The position numbers were made by a program, and so were the translations under genes. A stretch of 64,000 nt of DNA from positions 351,700-415,699 of the forward strand of contig MU277690.1 of assembly GCA_022385805.1 (NCBI GenBank), written 5' to 3'. Of this stretch, positions 19,476-33,300 are shown piece after piece. Each line of letters starts with the position of its first letter. Positions within the stretch are counted from its first letter, which is position 1. The notes under the pieces were generated by a model. It did not search any database, was not told the origin of the DNA, and was given only the letters and a program-made list of their open reading frames with translations. The stretch comes from Pilatotrama ljubarskyi. Its lineage: Eukaryota > Basidiomycota > Agaricomycetes > Polyporales > Polyporaceae.

Positions 19476-22400
19476 GATATTAATATCGACTCGGACTGAC
19501 TGGGACAACGTAGATATATATTTCTGCTAAGACACGTAACCCTCATACCCCCAGGCTCAATGCGCTAGCCATCCGTACCGAAAGCTCGCACGCAGCTGCG
19601 AATGTATCGGCTCCATGCAGTTGAGGGAGTAAGGCGAAGACTGACAACTGCATGATCACTGACATCTCATATACGGATTCTGTGAAAAGCGCCACTACCC
19701 AAGGTGCACTTTCTCCCTTATTCCGCTGAGTCCGCAACGTCACGGTGAGCAACCTGTCGCATATTCCCAGCGACTCACAGATATTATTTTGAGAGCTGTG
19801 ACAGAGACATTGGCCTTCAGTTGAGGCTTCAGAGCCGACCGGCAGTTATGATATCCCCTCCAGGTACAGTGAACGTCTGCGCGTTCATCTAACGGTCTCA
19901 GATTCTTGGCTGTCTGCGAAGCACAGCTGGACCCACTGCAATTTTTTTGCACCATCTCGCTGATCTCCTTCTGATCCAGAGCCGAAGCATTCGGCACCAA
20001 GAAATCCGCTGCAGCACCCCTTGTCTTGCAGCCTCCCGCGGCCCGGATCCTGATGCTGTACATCGTATACACCGCGCACCACCGCACCCGTCGAGAATCC
20101 ACCTCGTCGCATCGACGGGAGGACCGTTCATACCGCCGTTCATTGTCGTTGACATATGATCGATCGCGCGGGCGATCGCGCCGTCGCTGCATCCACAACC
20201 GCGTCCCCCGGCGCCTACGCGGCTGGTCAGCTGGACATGCGCCGTCGTCACATTTTCTCGCCCGAGGTGCGCGGAGGAAAACAGAGGTGCGTCTTGCCGA
20301 ATCGGTCGGAGCTGGGGGAGACAGTCGACGGTGCCTGTGCCGCTAGAACTGATGGGCCAGCAACAGGCGGAGAGGCTTTGCAGGACGCGTGAGCCTTCAC
20401 GCGAGCAGCGCGCAGGTGATTCTGGTACCGTGTCGCCAAGGCGGGTGTGCAAGACGGCCCTGCTGAGACTGCCTCGACAGCTTGTAGTGGTCTTTGGGGT
20501 CCATTTTCACTAACCTTGAGAAGTCGTCGGAGGCAGAACGTCTAGCCTGTGCGTTACATCCAGGACTCGAACGTCAGCTCAGCAGTGAGTCTGAAGGACA
20601 GCCCGCAGCAATTGTTCTCACTGCAGTGGGGTATACAATCTCCCAATTCGCCCGTAGGTTTGCTCGCGGAACCATCCGCTTCTGTTGTGCTGGTTTTGGG
20701 ATAGTGGCTACCGCTATGTCCACCTTGGTGCATCCGGCACATCTCTCATACAACGGACGCTTCTGGCCTATCGGTGCTGGAAACCTCGCACCACAGACTA
20801 AAGCAGCAAGCTACTCGTAAGCACGAGGCTGCTACGTGGATCTCTCCAGAGGCACGCTCTTTCATCTAACTGAGCATCCTTTGTATTGCAATTGAAATGC
20901 CGGTCTCGTCGACCTGGCTTGGCCCATAGCACGAAATATGTCGAAAGCCGCCTCACCACTTGTCGTCCCACCCTGCTCCGAAGTGGACGGCAATCCATTG
21001 ACTCGCATTGGTATCGAACAATAGCGAAGGTGCGTACGCCCTCCGCAACTGAAGTACGCAGAACACCACCTGTAGTGCTTCCGCCGCGTCGGACAGGCAA
21101 CGCAATCGCCGCAGCGGTGCACGTTCGGATTTCGTTCAGTCGTGCGCTCCCATCTCCCGTCCTTCTCACATTCAGATAAGCCGCCTCGTGCCCGCCTTCT
21201 CGGAGTTCGCGTCTGCACTTCTCACACGCCCGGCCTTCCCCAGGACGTTCGAGTCCTCGCCCCTCGCGCTGGAGCGTGTCCGCTCCCACTGCTCGGCCGA
21301 TGCGGCATCCAAGTCTATCGCGTTCGGTGTCTTGCTTGTCGCCTTGGCTATTCATGTCCCCACCAGGCGGATGCCAATCCATCGGGCTCGTCTATATTGC
21401 CTGTCAATCGTGGTGCCTGGTGCACCTTGCAGCTAGCACCCAGACTACTGCCGGTGCGACAAAGCAAGCTGCCGCTCAAGAAGAGCGATACGCCGTCCCC
21501 GCGAACGTTCCATCTCCCACTGGCGCCGCGCGATGCTGTATGCAGCTGCGCACGGACGCACGCTGCGTTATGGGAATCGACGGCTTGGCGCCCTCCGACC
21601 CCTCCTTCTTTCGCATTGGAATCAATCTATTATGCATTGATTTCTGACGGGGCGGAGACAGTCCAAAGGCCAGATGCCGTCCTGCCAGCAGTTCACCCTG
21701 GGTGCATTCAGTGCGGACTTCGTCGCATTGCGCAACATCGCAGACGAGTTCTCTCTCCGCTGATGGAATGCAGCTGACAATAAGTGCGCACGGGCGCCGT
21801 CGTTATGCACGCACCCTTGCAGCATGGTCCCTGCCATGGACGCATGACGGCGAAGTGCGGCGGGTTTATTAGCAGCGAGCGCAGTCGCGGCGCCGTCCAG
21901 CTCGTTCCGGCTATGGCATAGGCTTCGCGGCGCGCTCTGGCTATGCTCACGGGTCCTCTTGCGAGGCGTCACGTCGTGGGCTCACTTGACCAGGCGGACC
22001 AGGCCCAGGGCCGTGCATCGTTGCGGCTACACTAGATCGACGTCATGCATGACCGGTTTCCATCTGCGGCCTGGGTACTGAGTTACGATACAGGCGACGC
22101 CATCTCTTATTGCATTTACGACCGCTCAAGGCGAGAGGAGCCGCGACTGCGGGTGTCAATGTCACAGTTGCATCTCCATTCGAAGTGCATATGTATTATA
22201 AGAATGGCCACCGTCCGGGGTAATACTCACAAGGAGATGGAGCGTGTACGACACGGACATCTGACCGAGTCAATCTTTATTGGACATCAGTCACAAGGAC
22301 TGAGCATGATATCATGGACAACACAAGCGTGAAGAGGAGTGTCATTATACAGTACGCGCCATGGATGCAGACGTACCACATACGATCTGTATAGGACCAA

Positions 22401-24459
22401 GAACATCCACACCCGACGCGGGAGCGACTTGCGATCGCGCCACCCAGCTCGAAGCTTGAAGCAGCAGAGCCACCACCGTCGACGGTCTCCACTGCCGCAA
22501 GTACTGCGCCTCCCCCGAATTGCGAACTCGATCGACGCTGGAGTCGTATTCCCCCACTTGCCCCTCCCTCGACCCCACCACCACCCTCAGGCTCGGCGAG
22601 AAAGGCTCTCTCGCTCTCGCTCTCAGCCGTGACAAGAGAAGCGATGCGACTTTGATCAAGTTTCGCTACGCTTGGGGCTGCAACTTATAGATAGGGGCTG
22701 GCACTGGTGCGGTTGGCCTCCTAAACGGGCATGGGGCGGATCTGGGGTAGTGCGCAGTGCTGGTATTGTATGGCGCACTATGATTATCGCTGCGAACCCG
22801 CTGCTCCTACTCACGAAGCGCTGCGGGGAAGGGGGAACGGACAGGAACGGGAGCTTAAGGGAGGAGCAGACATCTGGCTTTAGCACCCGCCACCGCGATC
22901 GAGGGTTGTGGTGTGGGGGAGGGCCCAACTCTGCCTGAGCGGGCTCGTCGCGGAGCCGTCGACGGTCTACGTTTCTCCCGCTTTCCTTGATCATATTCGC
23001 CCCTGCGACTGGCGACCCGGGACGTTTGTATTTACTTTTTTCATACTGCAGAGGATCGATGTGAGCGGTAAGAATGTTCTTGAGGCGGCGAGAGCGTCGG
23101 GACCGAACTCGATGCTTGCATTTCGTTTCCCAATTTCCAAAGCAGCATGATCGGTGCTTAGACGATCGACGAGGCCCAAGGGAAATGCGGCAACACGATC
23201 GAAAACTCGGCAAGCCGCAAGCCGCAGCAGATATTCAGAATGCACCGAAAACCGATGTCATTGCTAGGAGGTAAGAGGAAAAGATGCATGCATGTAGGAG
23301 GCGCTAGAGTACAGGATAATGCGTTAGGGGGACGTGAGCGACCAGGTCGATGCGTAAACCAAGCAAAGTAGAGATTCGGGAAACACATTGGGAGAGTAAC
23401 GAGAGGACGAGCCGGCGTACGCGCGAGCGATAGGGGGACGGCGCCCTGCTGCTCCGCGCGGCCGCTGCACAGCTGGGAATCGAGGAGACCATCAAACCTC
23501 CCTCCTATCGTAGTCGTACAAGCCGAGTAAACAGAAGGAGTAGATGAAAGCAGTAAAAGATGAGAGGATGAGAAGTTGGGTGCGGGGAAGGGAGAAGAGG
23601 GACTCGGGCCAACAAGATATGCGGGGAAGGCGGAGGAAGAAGAGCATGGTGTGTGAGAGTATGCGTGAGCGAGCCAGAGCCGGGTACTGTGATGCGGGCG
23701 CGGGTGAGATTGCGAGGGAGAACGGGGTCGGGAGCTGGGGGTGTGTGCGAGTGAGATAACGACGAGATAACTCTATTGTAAGCAAAACGAGACGAGACGC
23801 AGCGACATTGTCCGTGTATGCGTGCACAGCGCTCGGGCCCGGGGGTAAGCAGCGAGGCGTGGTCAGACCACACTGTCCATGGCAACGTGGGGAGTGGGGG
23901 ATAATGCGATGGGGATGGGATAGGGGGAGAGGGTGGACCAGGCTAGCGGAGGCACGCCTGCTTGGCGACATCAACCGGTCATTTTCGGGGTGAGGGGACG
24001 GACGGGAGAGGTTTTGCAGTCATGAAAGCGTTATGGTTAGGCGTACAACATCGTGGCAGATAGGAATAGATAGGAGGGGTCAGGCGACTCGCTCTACGCT
24101 GCGTGGCGCTTCTCGCGCGCTCAGTGCTTATCCTCAGCAGCGTCGTTGCAGCGAGCGCCGGCCGCAGTCCTCAGCATCGGATTGAGCCGAGCCGCCTTCG
24201 CCCGGCATTGTGCGTGAGTAGTGAGGATGGGTTTGGGAGGGGTGGGGTTGGTCGAGGAGGGCGGGGAAAGCGAGGGATGTTGCATACAAAGAGCAGAAAC
24301 CGTGGCAGGGAATAAGTTAAGCATCCGAGGTTGAGCTCGTCGGGCTTCGCATAGCGCGCGGTGGGTATCGAGGAGCTTCACGTTGAGCGAAGACGCCAGG
24401 ACCGCATCGTAGCCATGGGCCCGGCGTGCCGTGTATGTGTGCGTGTGCGTGTGCACGAT
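19476..24459. other. Gene-poor stretch, no gene recognised
   Basis: About 5 kb of short overlapping frames on both strands without domain, signal peptide or a consistent splice pattern. A weak echo of the surface-protein closing strand (ILMLYIVYT, about 20046-20075) could be a second relic. The part nearest 24460 is purine-rich on the minus strand and may be the 3' untranslated region of the CBM21 gene. The longest minus-strand frame (22656-23213) is Arg/Ser-rich and looks like chance. Confidence 0.4.
24431..24454 (+). repeat. GT-rich microsatellite
   Basis: GTGTATGTGTGCGTGTGCGTGTGC, an imperfect (GT)n tract just past the predicted 3' end of the CBM21 gene. Confidence 0.75.
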
Positions 24460-27374
24460 TTACCGCATGTGCGCTGCAACAGGCAAAAACCAGTCAGCTC
24501 CGGATCCTGACAGATAAGCAGAGCCATGGACGACGATGAGCGATGGATGGCGGGCGAACAAGACGTAAACGAGCGCGAGCACGACGCCTACAAGTCCTGC
24601 CATTGACTTTTGCGTGTGTGCGCCAGGAGAGGCCGGCTCGGATCCTCTCCTCGACCTCATGCCCGTCTACGCCTTATACCTCACCTACATCGCCCTCATC
24701 CACCCGCTGAACGTATGCGCAACTCACCTCCAACCATGCCCGCGTCAGGCAGCCCAAAGCTAAACCCCGGGAACCCATACCCCGGACCCACCCCGAACCC
24801 CACCTTGGGCGTTGTCGTCCCGCTGCCCGTACCCGCAACAGCGCCAACCGCGCTAGTGCTCATGCCCACAGCGCCAGCGACAGCCGAGGCGGCGGCCGAC
24901 GCCAGCCTCGGACTGGGGCTGCCCGTTGGCGAGACGCCGCTCGATGGTGCCGCGGGCGGCGTACTCTGCGCGAAGCACCACTGGCGAAGGAGCGCTGCAT
25001 AGCTCGGGTCGCTCGTGTCCACGCGCGCATTCGCGTTCGCGGCCGCGCTGGGCGAGGCGTTCAGCCCCAGCTCGCGCACCGCGTTGCTCAGCGCCGCCGC
25101 GGCCTTGCGCTCCTCCTCGTCGACGACGGGCGCAGGTGACTCCGAACGATTCGTGACCTCGAGTCCGAGCGCGGACGGCTTGAGCTGAGAGCGCGGCTCG
25201 GGGCTGCCGCCGCGCTTGGGGCTGGCAGTGCCGCTATTCGACGGGCTGCTGTCCTTCGACTGCGGCGGGCTCAAGAGCTGGTGTTGGAAGGCGTAGCCAT
25301 ACGATGAGGGGCCGAACGAGTGCGCCTGGGCGGCGAGGGCAGCGGGCGAGGGGCCGGGTATCGAAGCGAGTGGAGAAGCAGAGGGAGGCGTCGACGAAGC
25401 GGCACTGGGTGATGACGGGCCGGCCCACGATCGCGTCGTCGCGTGGCTGAAGTCAGGGAGCGGCTCGAGCGGACGCTGGACAGGCACAGGCTTGGTGCCA
25501 GTACTGCTTGACTCGGCGTCGGTCTCCTTGGACTGCTCGTCATTGAGGGTGACCGACTTGTCATGCGTTTCGTCAGCGGCCATGCCAACCTCCGCCGGCA
25601 AGCTCGCGCTCCTTGCACGTACAGTACCCGGAGGGGTCGTCGGCGGGGTAACCATAGCCGACGACGTCGACGGCGCGACGTAGTTGCTGAGGGAGAGCTT
25701 CCTAGATAGGTAAGCAGCGGTAGGCGTGCCGAGCCCGCGCTCGCTCATACGCTCGTGCTCCTTCTGTTCACGCTCCTTCCAGTGACCCTGGGCCTCCATG
25801 AACGACGGAGACAGCGTCGGGAACGGCGAGGACATGCTCCTGGTAAGTTGGGGTGGCGCGGGGACGGCGAGATGCCGCGATGAAGCAAAGGAAGGGGACA
25901 TCGATCCGGTGGTCGGGGTCGTCTTGAGCGTGCTCGGCGCACTGAAGGTACGCTGCTGAGAGTGAGCGACGCCGAGGAGCGATGGCGATGGAAGCGGCGA
26001 CGCCGTTGCGCGTCGGAACCCGACCCGATAATTCTGACCATCGTTGTTGTCCCAGAACTCGCCGCCCGACCCGGGATTGTACCGCACGACGAGGTACAGG
26101 GTCCGTTCGCTGAGCTTCGCCTCGTAGTCCTCTAACCGTATGGTGAAGCTAATCGAAGAAGGCCGTCAAATTTTCAACTCTACCCGATATGTGAGAGCGA
26201 CGATCCGCCGCACGTACCTGAAGCGATCCCACGCCGGTCCGGGTGCCTCTTTCTCCTCTTCAGCCGTCTGGCCCGTCGCGATGTGACCTGCGACGTCGCC
26301 TAGAGTGCGCGCGCGGGGGAACGGCGGCGGTAGACCGGGAAGGCTCACGACGTGCTTGCAAAGGACTTCGCTCGTAGTCTGCCAGTCGTCGAGCGTGAAG
26401 CGCACGGCGACCGTCTTCTCGAATGACAGATTCCGAACGAGGACCGTGCCCCTGAGAGTCGGCGGACGGGTCCGAGGGAGGGCGAGGGTCTCGAGGAACA
26501 CGTTCGCGTACGGCGACGGATTCGGCTTAGGTATCGGGTGCGTGCGGTCAATGCTCGGGTCGATCTCGTGTATGAGCGTCGGGGGAGGGGTGGCGCTGAC
26601 TGGGGAGGTGGGGAGGAGTGGGAACGGGAATGAGCTCTCTGCCTCGGTTTCGGTCTCAGTCTCTTCACCCGGAGGCTTCGAGAGGGACGCCGGTTTCCCT
26701 GTGCGGTTGTAAACGCGGACGGTCTCTAGCCCTGAGTCCTTCTCAGCGAAGTGCACATTCTTGATGACATTCGGAGTGGAGGGAGCAGACTGTGCGCGCA
26801 GATGTTTCACGTGGAGCTCAGGAATGTTAGGCGTCGAAGAGGAGCCCTTGAGAGAGGACTTGAGCGGCTTGCCGTTCGAAAGGATGATTGGTGTTGAGGG
26901 CGTGCGGGGGAGGGACGGAGAACCAGCCTTTGAAGAGGCCTTGGAAGAGGAGTTGGAGGGGAAAAATGGAGAGGGGCCGTCGGAAGGAGAGATGGGAGAT
27001 GAGGTTGGAAATGGAACGGAGGTGGGAGGCTGGAGTGGAGGGATGTCTATGCGAGAGGGGGGATCTACCGAGGGAGAGAACTTGCCGGTGTTCATGGAGA
27101 GGCGAAGGGAGTTGAGGGGGGAGTAGGGGCTCGCATAGGTTGGGTAAGAGGGTCGCTCGTCGTCATTTGCGTTGTCGTCATCGTTGTCGTTGTTGAGGTG
27201 GAAGACGGCCTTCTTGTTGAGGCGGGGGAGCTGGCCGAGGGGGGCGAATGCGCCGGGGCCGCGCTCGTCAGAGAAGTTGCTGGACGAGCGAGTGCGGCGG
27301 TGGTGGTGGGGGTGGGATGCAGGGCGGGTGGCGGTCGCGGTGGAGGCAGCGTCGGAGGGGCCGGCGTAGGGCAT
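24460..27374 (-). CDS. CBM21 glycogen-targeting regulatory subunit of protein phosphatase 1, probably tail-anchored (about 904 aa, 3 exons)
   Basis: Brings PP1 to glycogen to control glycogen synthase (Gac1/PPP1R3 family knowledge). Exons 1-2 are complement(26148..24728 or beyond, 26218..27374); the phase-2 intron joins WDRFS|FTIRLEDYE. The PP1-binding RVxF motif is KNVHF (about residue 204), followed by LETVRVYNR and PASLSK as usual in this family. CBM21 spans about 290-430: VRFTLDDWQT, then YNPGSGGEFWDNNDGQNYRVGF. The rest is Ser/Pro-rich and disordered. If exon 2 runs on it stops at 24696 (869 aa). Splicing GTGAGT at 24727 to GGCAG at 24597 instead yields GMVGGLVGVVLALVYVLFARH, a clean membrane helix, and ends at 24460. 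I prefer the spliced form, but its branch site is weak. Domain call 0.95; C-terminus about 0.5. Confidence 0.85.
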
Positions 27375-30300
27375 CGGTGCGGGGGCGGGGGAGATGAGAG
27401 AAGGGATGGTGGGAGGAGAGGACGAGATGGGGGCGTATGTATATCAAGGGCGCATACAGTCAGACGAGGCCGAGCGGAGAGATGCTCTCGATCCAGCGAC
27501 GGGGAGGGGGCTCGCGAAGCACGCCACGCCTGCCAACTTTAAAGAGGCCCGCTCGAGCAGAGCCCAGTCCTTTGTTTGGCCCCTAGCCTTATTAGGAAAT
27601 GATGTCATTCTCCATCCACTCGTCCTCCTCTCCCTCCCCTCCTCCCTCTCCTCTGCACATACGCACGCCTGCGTTTCTGCGCCCGTCTCCCGCCTTCCTC
27701 CTCCCTCTCCTCCCCAGGGAGCACACCGCCCTGCCAGCGACGGCGCACACACACCTCCTCCTCCCTATTCACCCGCAGACTCAATTCTCCTGCCATTCTC
27801 GTCGCTCCCACTCCACTCGTTCCAGGTCCGACACTCCTATCGCCTGTCAGATAACCGGCAATCTCGCCATCCCCCCGTCTCTCCCACCGCTCCCAGCTCT
27901 TCCCCAATTGCCCTCCCCAACGCGCGCCGCTCTCGCCGCTCCTCCTCCAACAATCCCCCGACAGACAACTCGTCCACACATCCGCCAGCCCCCGTCCCTC
28001 TCTTGGCTTTCCCATCATACACCGGCCTCTCTCTCCTCTCACGCGCTCGCACCGGATCCCCGCGCCTCGCCTGCCCTTTTAAGCTCCCGAATTCAACTCG
28101 CTCACATCTCGCCCGCTCCACCCATCCAGCCCCTTGGCACCCCGTCCGCCCTCTCGTCCCCCGCCCTCCCCCAATCGCGTGCTGCCTCGCGGCCCCCCGC
28201 GACATCTCTGCACCATCCCATCGACCGCCCTTCACATTCCCCACATGGGCCCCCGCCCTGCCCGCCCCCGTCATCGCGCCCAGTCGTGCAACATCCCTCT
28301 CCCGCCCCGCCCCCGCCCCAGAAACGCCAGCCGGTAAACATTCTCCAGGCGCCCGTTTGTGCCTTTACGTTGCCGCTCTCACTCAAGCGCCCTATCGGGC
28401 GACCGGATCTTCAATTCACAACGTCTGATCGAGCCGGCGCTCTCAACCCAGATTGACTGAATGCCCGATCGCCCATCAATGAACCGCGTCTTTTTGGCCT
28501 GTGTGTCACACCGTGACCTTTGATCCCGAGCTGCGTGTCACGCAACGCCCGTTTTCGGGCGGTGTTGGCGGTTTTGAGAAGATGATTACGTACGCGTGTG
28601 ATTTGCGCGCGGACTCCGACGCGTCGGGTTTCCCGCGCCCTCCTCCGCGCCCGTCGCGTTCACGGAGCCGTTGGTCTTGACCACGGTTTGCGATGAGACG
28701 TGTCTCGTGTACGACGCTGTACTCCTTGTCGCTCTTGCTCTCGCACGTTGCATGTATATAGACTCTCGGAAATGCACTCGAGCGTCGAAGCTCTTACTGC
28801 ACCCTTTCATGCCGGCATGAATGCGTCCCTGGGGTCTCTGTCTCCTTGCTCTCGTACCACCTCTTCTGCGGCACACTTCTTTGCCAGCGCGCAGACAGCA
28901 GCCCAGCAAACAGGCATCTGTCACCCACTCGCGCCGCGTATCAACCGACCCCCTCGAAGCAGACGTCGACGTCGCGTCTTATGCCGTGTCGCAATCAGCA
29001 TCCTGTGTGCCCAGTTGCGCGCGAAGGCCTACGTCTGATGCAGATGCTCGCAATCGGAGGTGAGTCGCGACGGAGTGCTGGCTGCAGTCCGACGGCTCCC
29101 CAAACGGCCGTGCACGTTCGCTACTCCCCTCCTCTCGTCGCCGTTTCCCTGAACTTGGCCAGCCTAGCAGCCGTATCGCACTCCGAGCTCCGACTGATCA
29201 CAGCACGACGTACGACACCGGATTCGCAAAGCCTTGCATCAGATTCGCGCCCTTGGGGTAGTCGCAAAGGTGCAAGCACGCCTCCCCAACGCCAGCTCTC
29301 CCATGCCCATTCATTGACTGCAGCGCCGAATCGCTCTGGCTGCGAACCCCCAGTGATTATCGCCCCCCGTATCTGAATCGCGGGCTCCTATCGCGGTACT
29401 GTGCCACTCCTTCGCGCATTCGAAGCTGAGAAGTTCGACGCGCCACCGGAGTTCAGCCACATCCCCATCCCCGTCCCCTCGTGCGCATTCATTGGGAAGT
29501 CTGGTAACGGGTCGTGGAGGATGAGACTGGCGCTCAGCTATGCGGTGTGGCCGGACGTCGAGTACTGCCTGATACGGCCATCCAGCCACACCGTGTCCCA
29601 ACACCAGCGGAATTCCGTGGTGCGAGCGGAAGTTGAAGCTCGAAGACGCATGCCGGCGGCGGCAGCGTACGCGGGCGTGTACGTACAGGCGTGCGCTGCG
29701 GCGACCGGAATAGGTGCGCGCTCATATCAGGGGAGGCTTCGCGCGTTCGAAAGCGAACGTGAAGCAACCCAAAGTTAGATCTGGCCTGCGCGCATGGGAA
29801 CGCGTGGGTCCTTCTCATTGTCCCTCTTACGCGTGAAGGGGAGGGGAAAGCGAAGAGGTCTCTTGTTCGACGTCCAAACATTCGTGGCCAGGATGCCCGA
29901 CCGAGGTGAAGGTGGGTGTCATGCCACCACCGCGTCGAGTCGCCGTCGGCTTACTTTCACTTCTTCGAAATGCACTCGTCAACCGCGTACACGCCTACGA
30001 CTGGGAAGTAGGCGGTGTAGCATGGGTCTTGGCTTCCCAAGTAGCCGCTCATGCGGTGAGTCGACGTCGTCGAGCCCGTACGAGCAGGCCCTGATGTTCC
30101 CACTGCAACTCGATAGATCTGACAGGCGTCCCCTGCCCTGATCCCCACCAGCGACAACTCTCTCGCAAGCGACCAGTACCCAAGGCACCGTCTCCATTGC
30201 CCGCCAAGAGTCAGGATCCTCCTCCTGATGAGCGCGCACGCTCGCTAGCCGTCTCAAGCTCGATCGGCGTGCACACGAACTTTACGTACGGGGCTGCCTT

Positions 30301-33300
30301 CCCAGGCGGAGTGGCTCGACGGCTTGTCTCCCTTGCCGTCACCGCCGCCCTTCCATAGTTCTCGGACTTGTGGCCATTCTGACGACGCGGGTCGGACGCG
30401 TTCTCGCGCGTGCGGTGCCCGTGTTCGAGAAGGCGTCGTTGGTGCGGACGGCCACTACAGCTGCGGAGGTGTCGTGATGCGGGTCGTACCTTCGTCCGGC
30501 CTTCAAGCGCGTTCGGAGATCAGTCAAGTGGAGCTCTATATGAACCTTCCGGGTGAGCTGTACGACGTGCTGCGCTTAAGCCTGTGGCGAAGGCGTATTT
30601 CCAGGGCTTTCCCAGAGCTGGGCGGCGAATGTGGATGACGATGCGGCTAGGTAATGAATGATGTTGGCCTCAAGCTCGGTAGCTTAGTACGCAGCATGAC
30701 ATATGTACAGGTGCGTTCTCTCGCTTTCGCGTCTTCTCTATGCTTCTGGTCTCTACACTCATCCTGCGCGTCTCGGTCGTCTGTCCAGCTGAGCCACCGA
30801 CGCTGCTCTGCCGACGCGCTCACGCGTCCCAAGGAGGCACACGAATTCAACTAGCGCACAAACCGCTGCACACCCAGCGCCGCACGTCGTGGCACGACCC
30901 AGGATGCTTCCAACGTCTCACTGTGCTCTGTCCACGGCACTTCTCAGACTAGCTCGCCCTCGTGCCGCACGCGACGCGTCGTGGCACGATCCCATCTGGC
31001 AGGATCTGGGAAGCGCAAAGCGCACACCGCACGCCCGGGGCCCACTTCCCCTCCTGCGCAAGGCCAGGGTGTCATCGATCCAGGCACCCGCGATCTCATA
31101 CTCGCTTTCTGAGTCTGCTGCGCGTACATGCGGTGCTTCTCTTGCGTCCCCCTTTCGTTCTCGTTCCCCTCCTGCCACAATCTCCTAAGCAGTACCGCCA
31201 GCGCACTCTGTCACCTCGCATTGAGCTCATACGGTGGCCTGGACTGGCCGCCAAGCTGACTCTGTGACTTCTAATGCCGCCCGTTTTGCCTCATCGAGTT
31301 CTCATTCACCACTTCGCGTCCGCGAACTTGTGACGCATCACATTGCCCATGGCGCGCGAGCCAGTCCGATGACCGATGCCGTCGTACGGGTTGGGCGGGC
31401 GCTCCGAGCCTCGAGGCACGACCCGTGCCCGACCACGACCTCCGCAGGGCGACAGCGCAGCTTGCCCCGCACCACAGGCGGCGGCCTCCGTTAAGAATAT
31501 CTTGTTTTTTAGATACTGTCCATTTGAAAGCACGCTTTGTGGAGGCCCCAGCGTGGTCGCACCACCCTCTTCGGCGTCGGACTTCACGCAGGGATGCGGC
31601 GCAGAGGTCCTTCGCGGGCGAGCTGTTACTTAGGGAACTGGTGGCATCAGGTTCCACGCTCATCCTTCTGTTCGTGTACGGCGGGCTTCGAGTGTCCGGA
31701 GGGGAAATGCTGGGTTGGGACCCTTGAAGAACGCCTCGGGCTTGCGCAGTCTCGGCCCCTCTTCATCTCTACACCGTTCCTTGACGCGCTCCGTTGCTGC
31801 ACTTCCCGTCTTGTGCTTAACGCCTCGCTAATGCCGGTCGCTCGTAAGACCAACACTCGCCGTGTGCTCATCGGATTGGCCACGAAATTCCAGAAGCCGG
31901 ACTTGCATCTGTCAACTCATGCTCTAGGCCCGCCCGAAGGTGTCGTACAGTATGACGAAGCGCCGACGCACGGAAGGACAGGAACGGAGCGCCCAGTGTC
32001 GACGGAGTCGGACGAACGGGACATCGGAAGGCATTCCTATCCGGTTCCGTTCGACCATGCCCGCGTAAGTAGGATGATCAGCCGAAATGCTCCAGTTGTG
32101 GCAGGAGTGTGTAAGTACTATTACTTACATCCTCCAGCTCGGAAAACTGGTCCACGGCTCAAGAGGCAATTTCCTTCCACGCTCGTGCCGTCGGTGACCC
32201 AGGCCGCGGGCTCTAGACCTACCCGTGAATCCTCGAGCGGAGGACGCGCTAGGACGCGCCTCTCGCAAAGGCATGTCGCTTCCCACTCACGTCAGCGCCT
32301 TCTCTCACATTATCTCCGCAACTTCCGCTCGCGCACTCACGCAGTCACCTGTTGGGGCGCCTCGCACGTTCGTAACCTCCCAGCCATCTCGTGCATCACC
32401 TTGCGGCACGCCGTTTGCTTACAGGAGGCCAGTTCAGGCTCGGAGCGCCCTTGCCATAGACAATGAACAATCAGGGCGCCGCATATCTCAGACAGCGAAC
32501 AGCGTGGTGGCGCTCAGTCGACTGCTCAACGCTCTCGCGCCCTGAGCGCTGGGCGTCGAGCGTCGGCATGGTGGACGCTGTCCACAATTTTCTTACAGGC
32601 GTTCCGAGCAATCCGGCGTGCACAGCATGTTAGACAGGGCCGGCCTGACACCTTGATCAGGCTACGCGCCCGCTCAGCTTTATTCTGGCGGGCGCAGATG
32701 GCCGCCCTGGCGTTTCGTTCTCATCCCCACGCTCTGGCTGCCTTTCAGCTTCCCTGTTTATCTCGCGATTGTGACGACCGAGATGCGTGTCTTCCCGCGC
32801 GGTTTAGGACTCGAGACGCTCCGCAGCTCAAGGCAGGGATGCTCACTGAATGCCGTGTGTTGGTGTTTGGGGCTATGCTTCGGTGACACTCACTTGCGCG
32901 GTACGCCTAAGTCTCTCGTATTGTGTACCTGATGCTGACACGACCTAGGACGGTGGACCGCCCATATACCAAACAGATGCGTCGACCATAGCCCTCTCAA
33001 GTGGCGTCAGCGGGAACCCATCATCTTCAGTTACCCCGGCGTGCTGCAGCCCAGCCTCGTTGTGAAGGTGCCGCGATCCTTCCATGACGATGGTTGCGAG
33101 TAGAAGATCACGGTCCGGAGGATAACGGCGGGCATAACCACTGCCTCAGTGATGACAGCGAATCCGAAGTACCCGCCGCTCCGAAATAACACTGCTCAAG
33201 AAGATACCCTCTGCGTCCTGGTACGTACGTCGCGGGACTTTGTACGTATCCTGTACTGATCGCTGCCCGCGACGCAGATGGAGCCAGAAGTGGCCTCACA

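Noticed and set aside
22656..23213. 185-codon minus-strand frame
   Set aside because: Arg/Ser/Pro composition typical of chance frames in GC-rich DNA; no recognisable motif.
27599..28456. 285-codon Pro/Ser-rich frame upstream of the CBM21 gene
   Set aside because: It follows from the pyrimidine-rich tract that probably forms the leader and promoter on the other strand; several frames are open together there.
30880..31000. Two CGTCGTGGCACGA copies resembling the WHDST coding motif
   Set aside because: The surrounding translation has no other family feature; the match is limited to about 13 bases.
31537..32466. 309-codon plus-strand frame in the gene-poor region
   Set aside because: Begins on a non-ATG codon, has no domain and irregular composition; too weak to call a gene.
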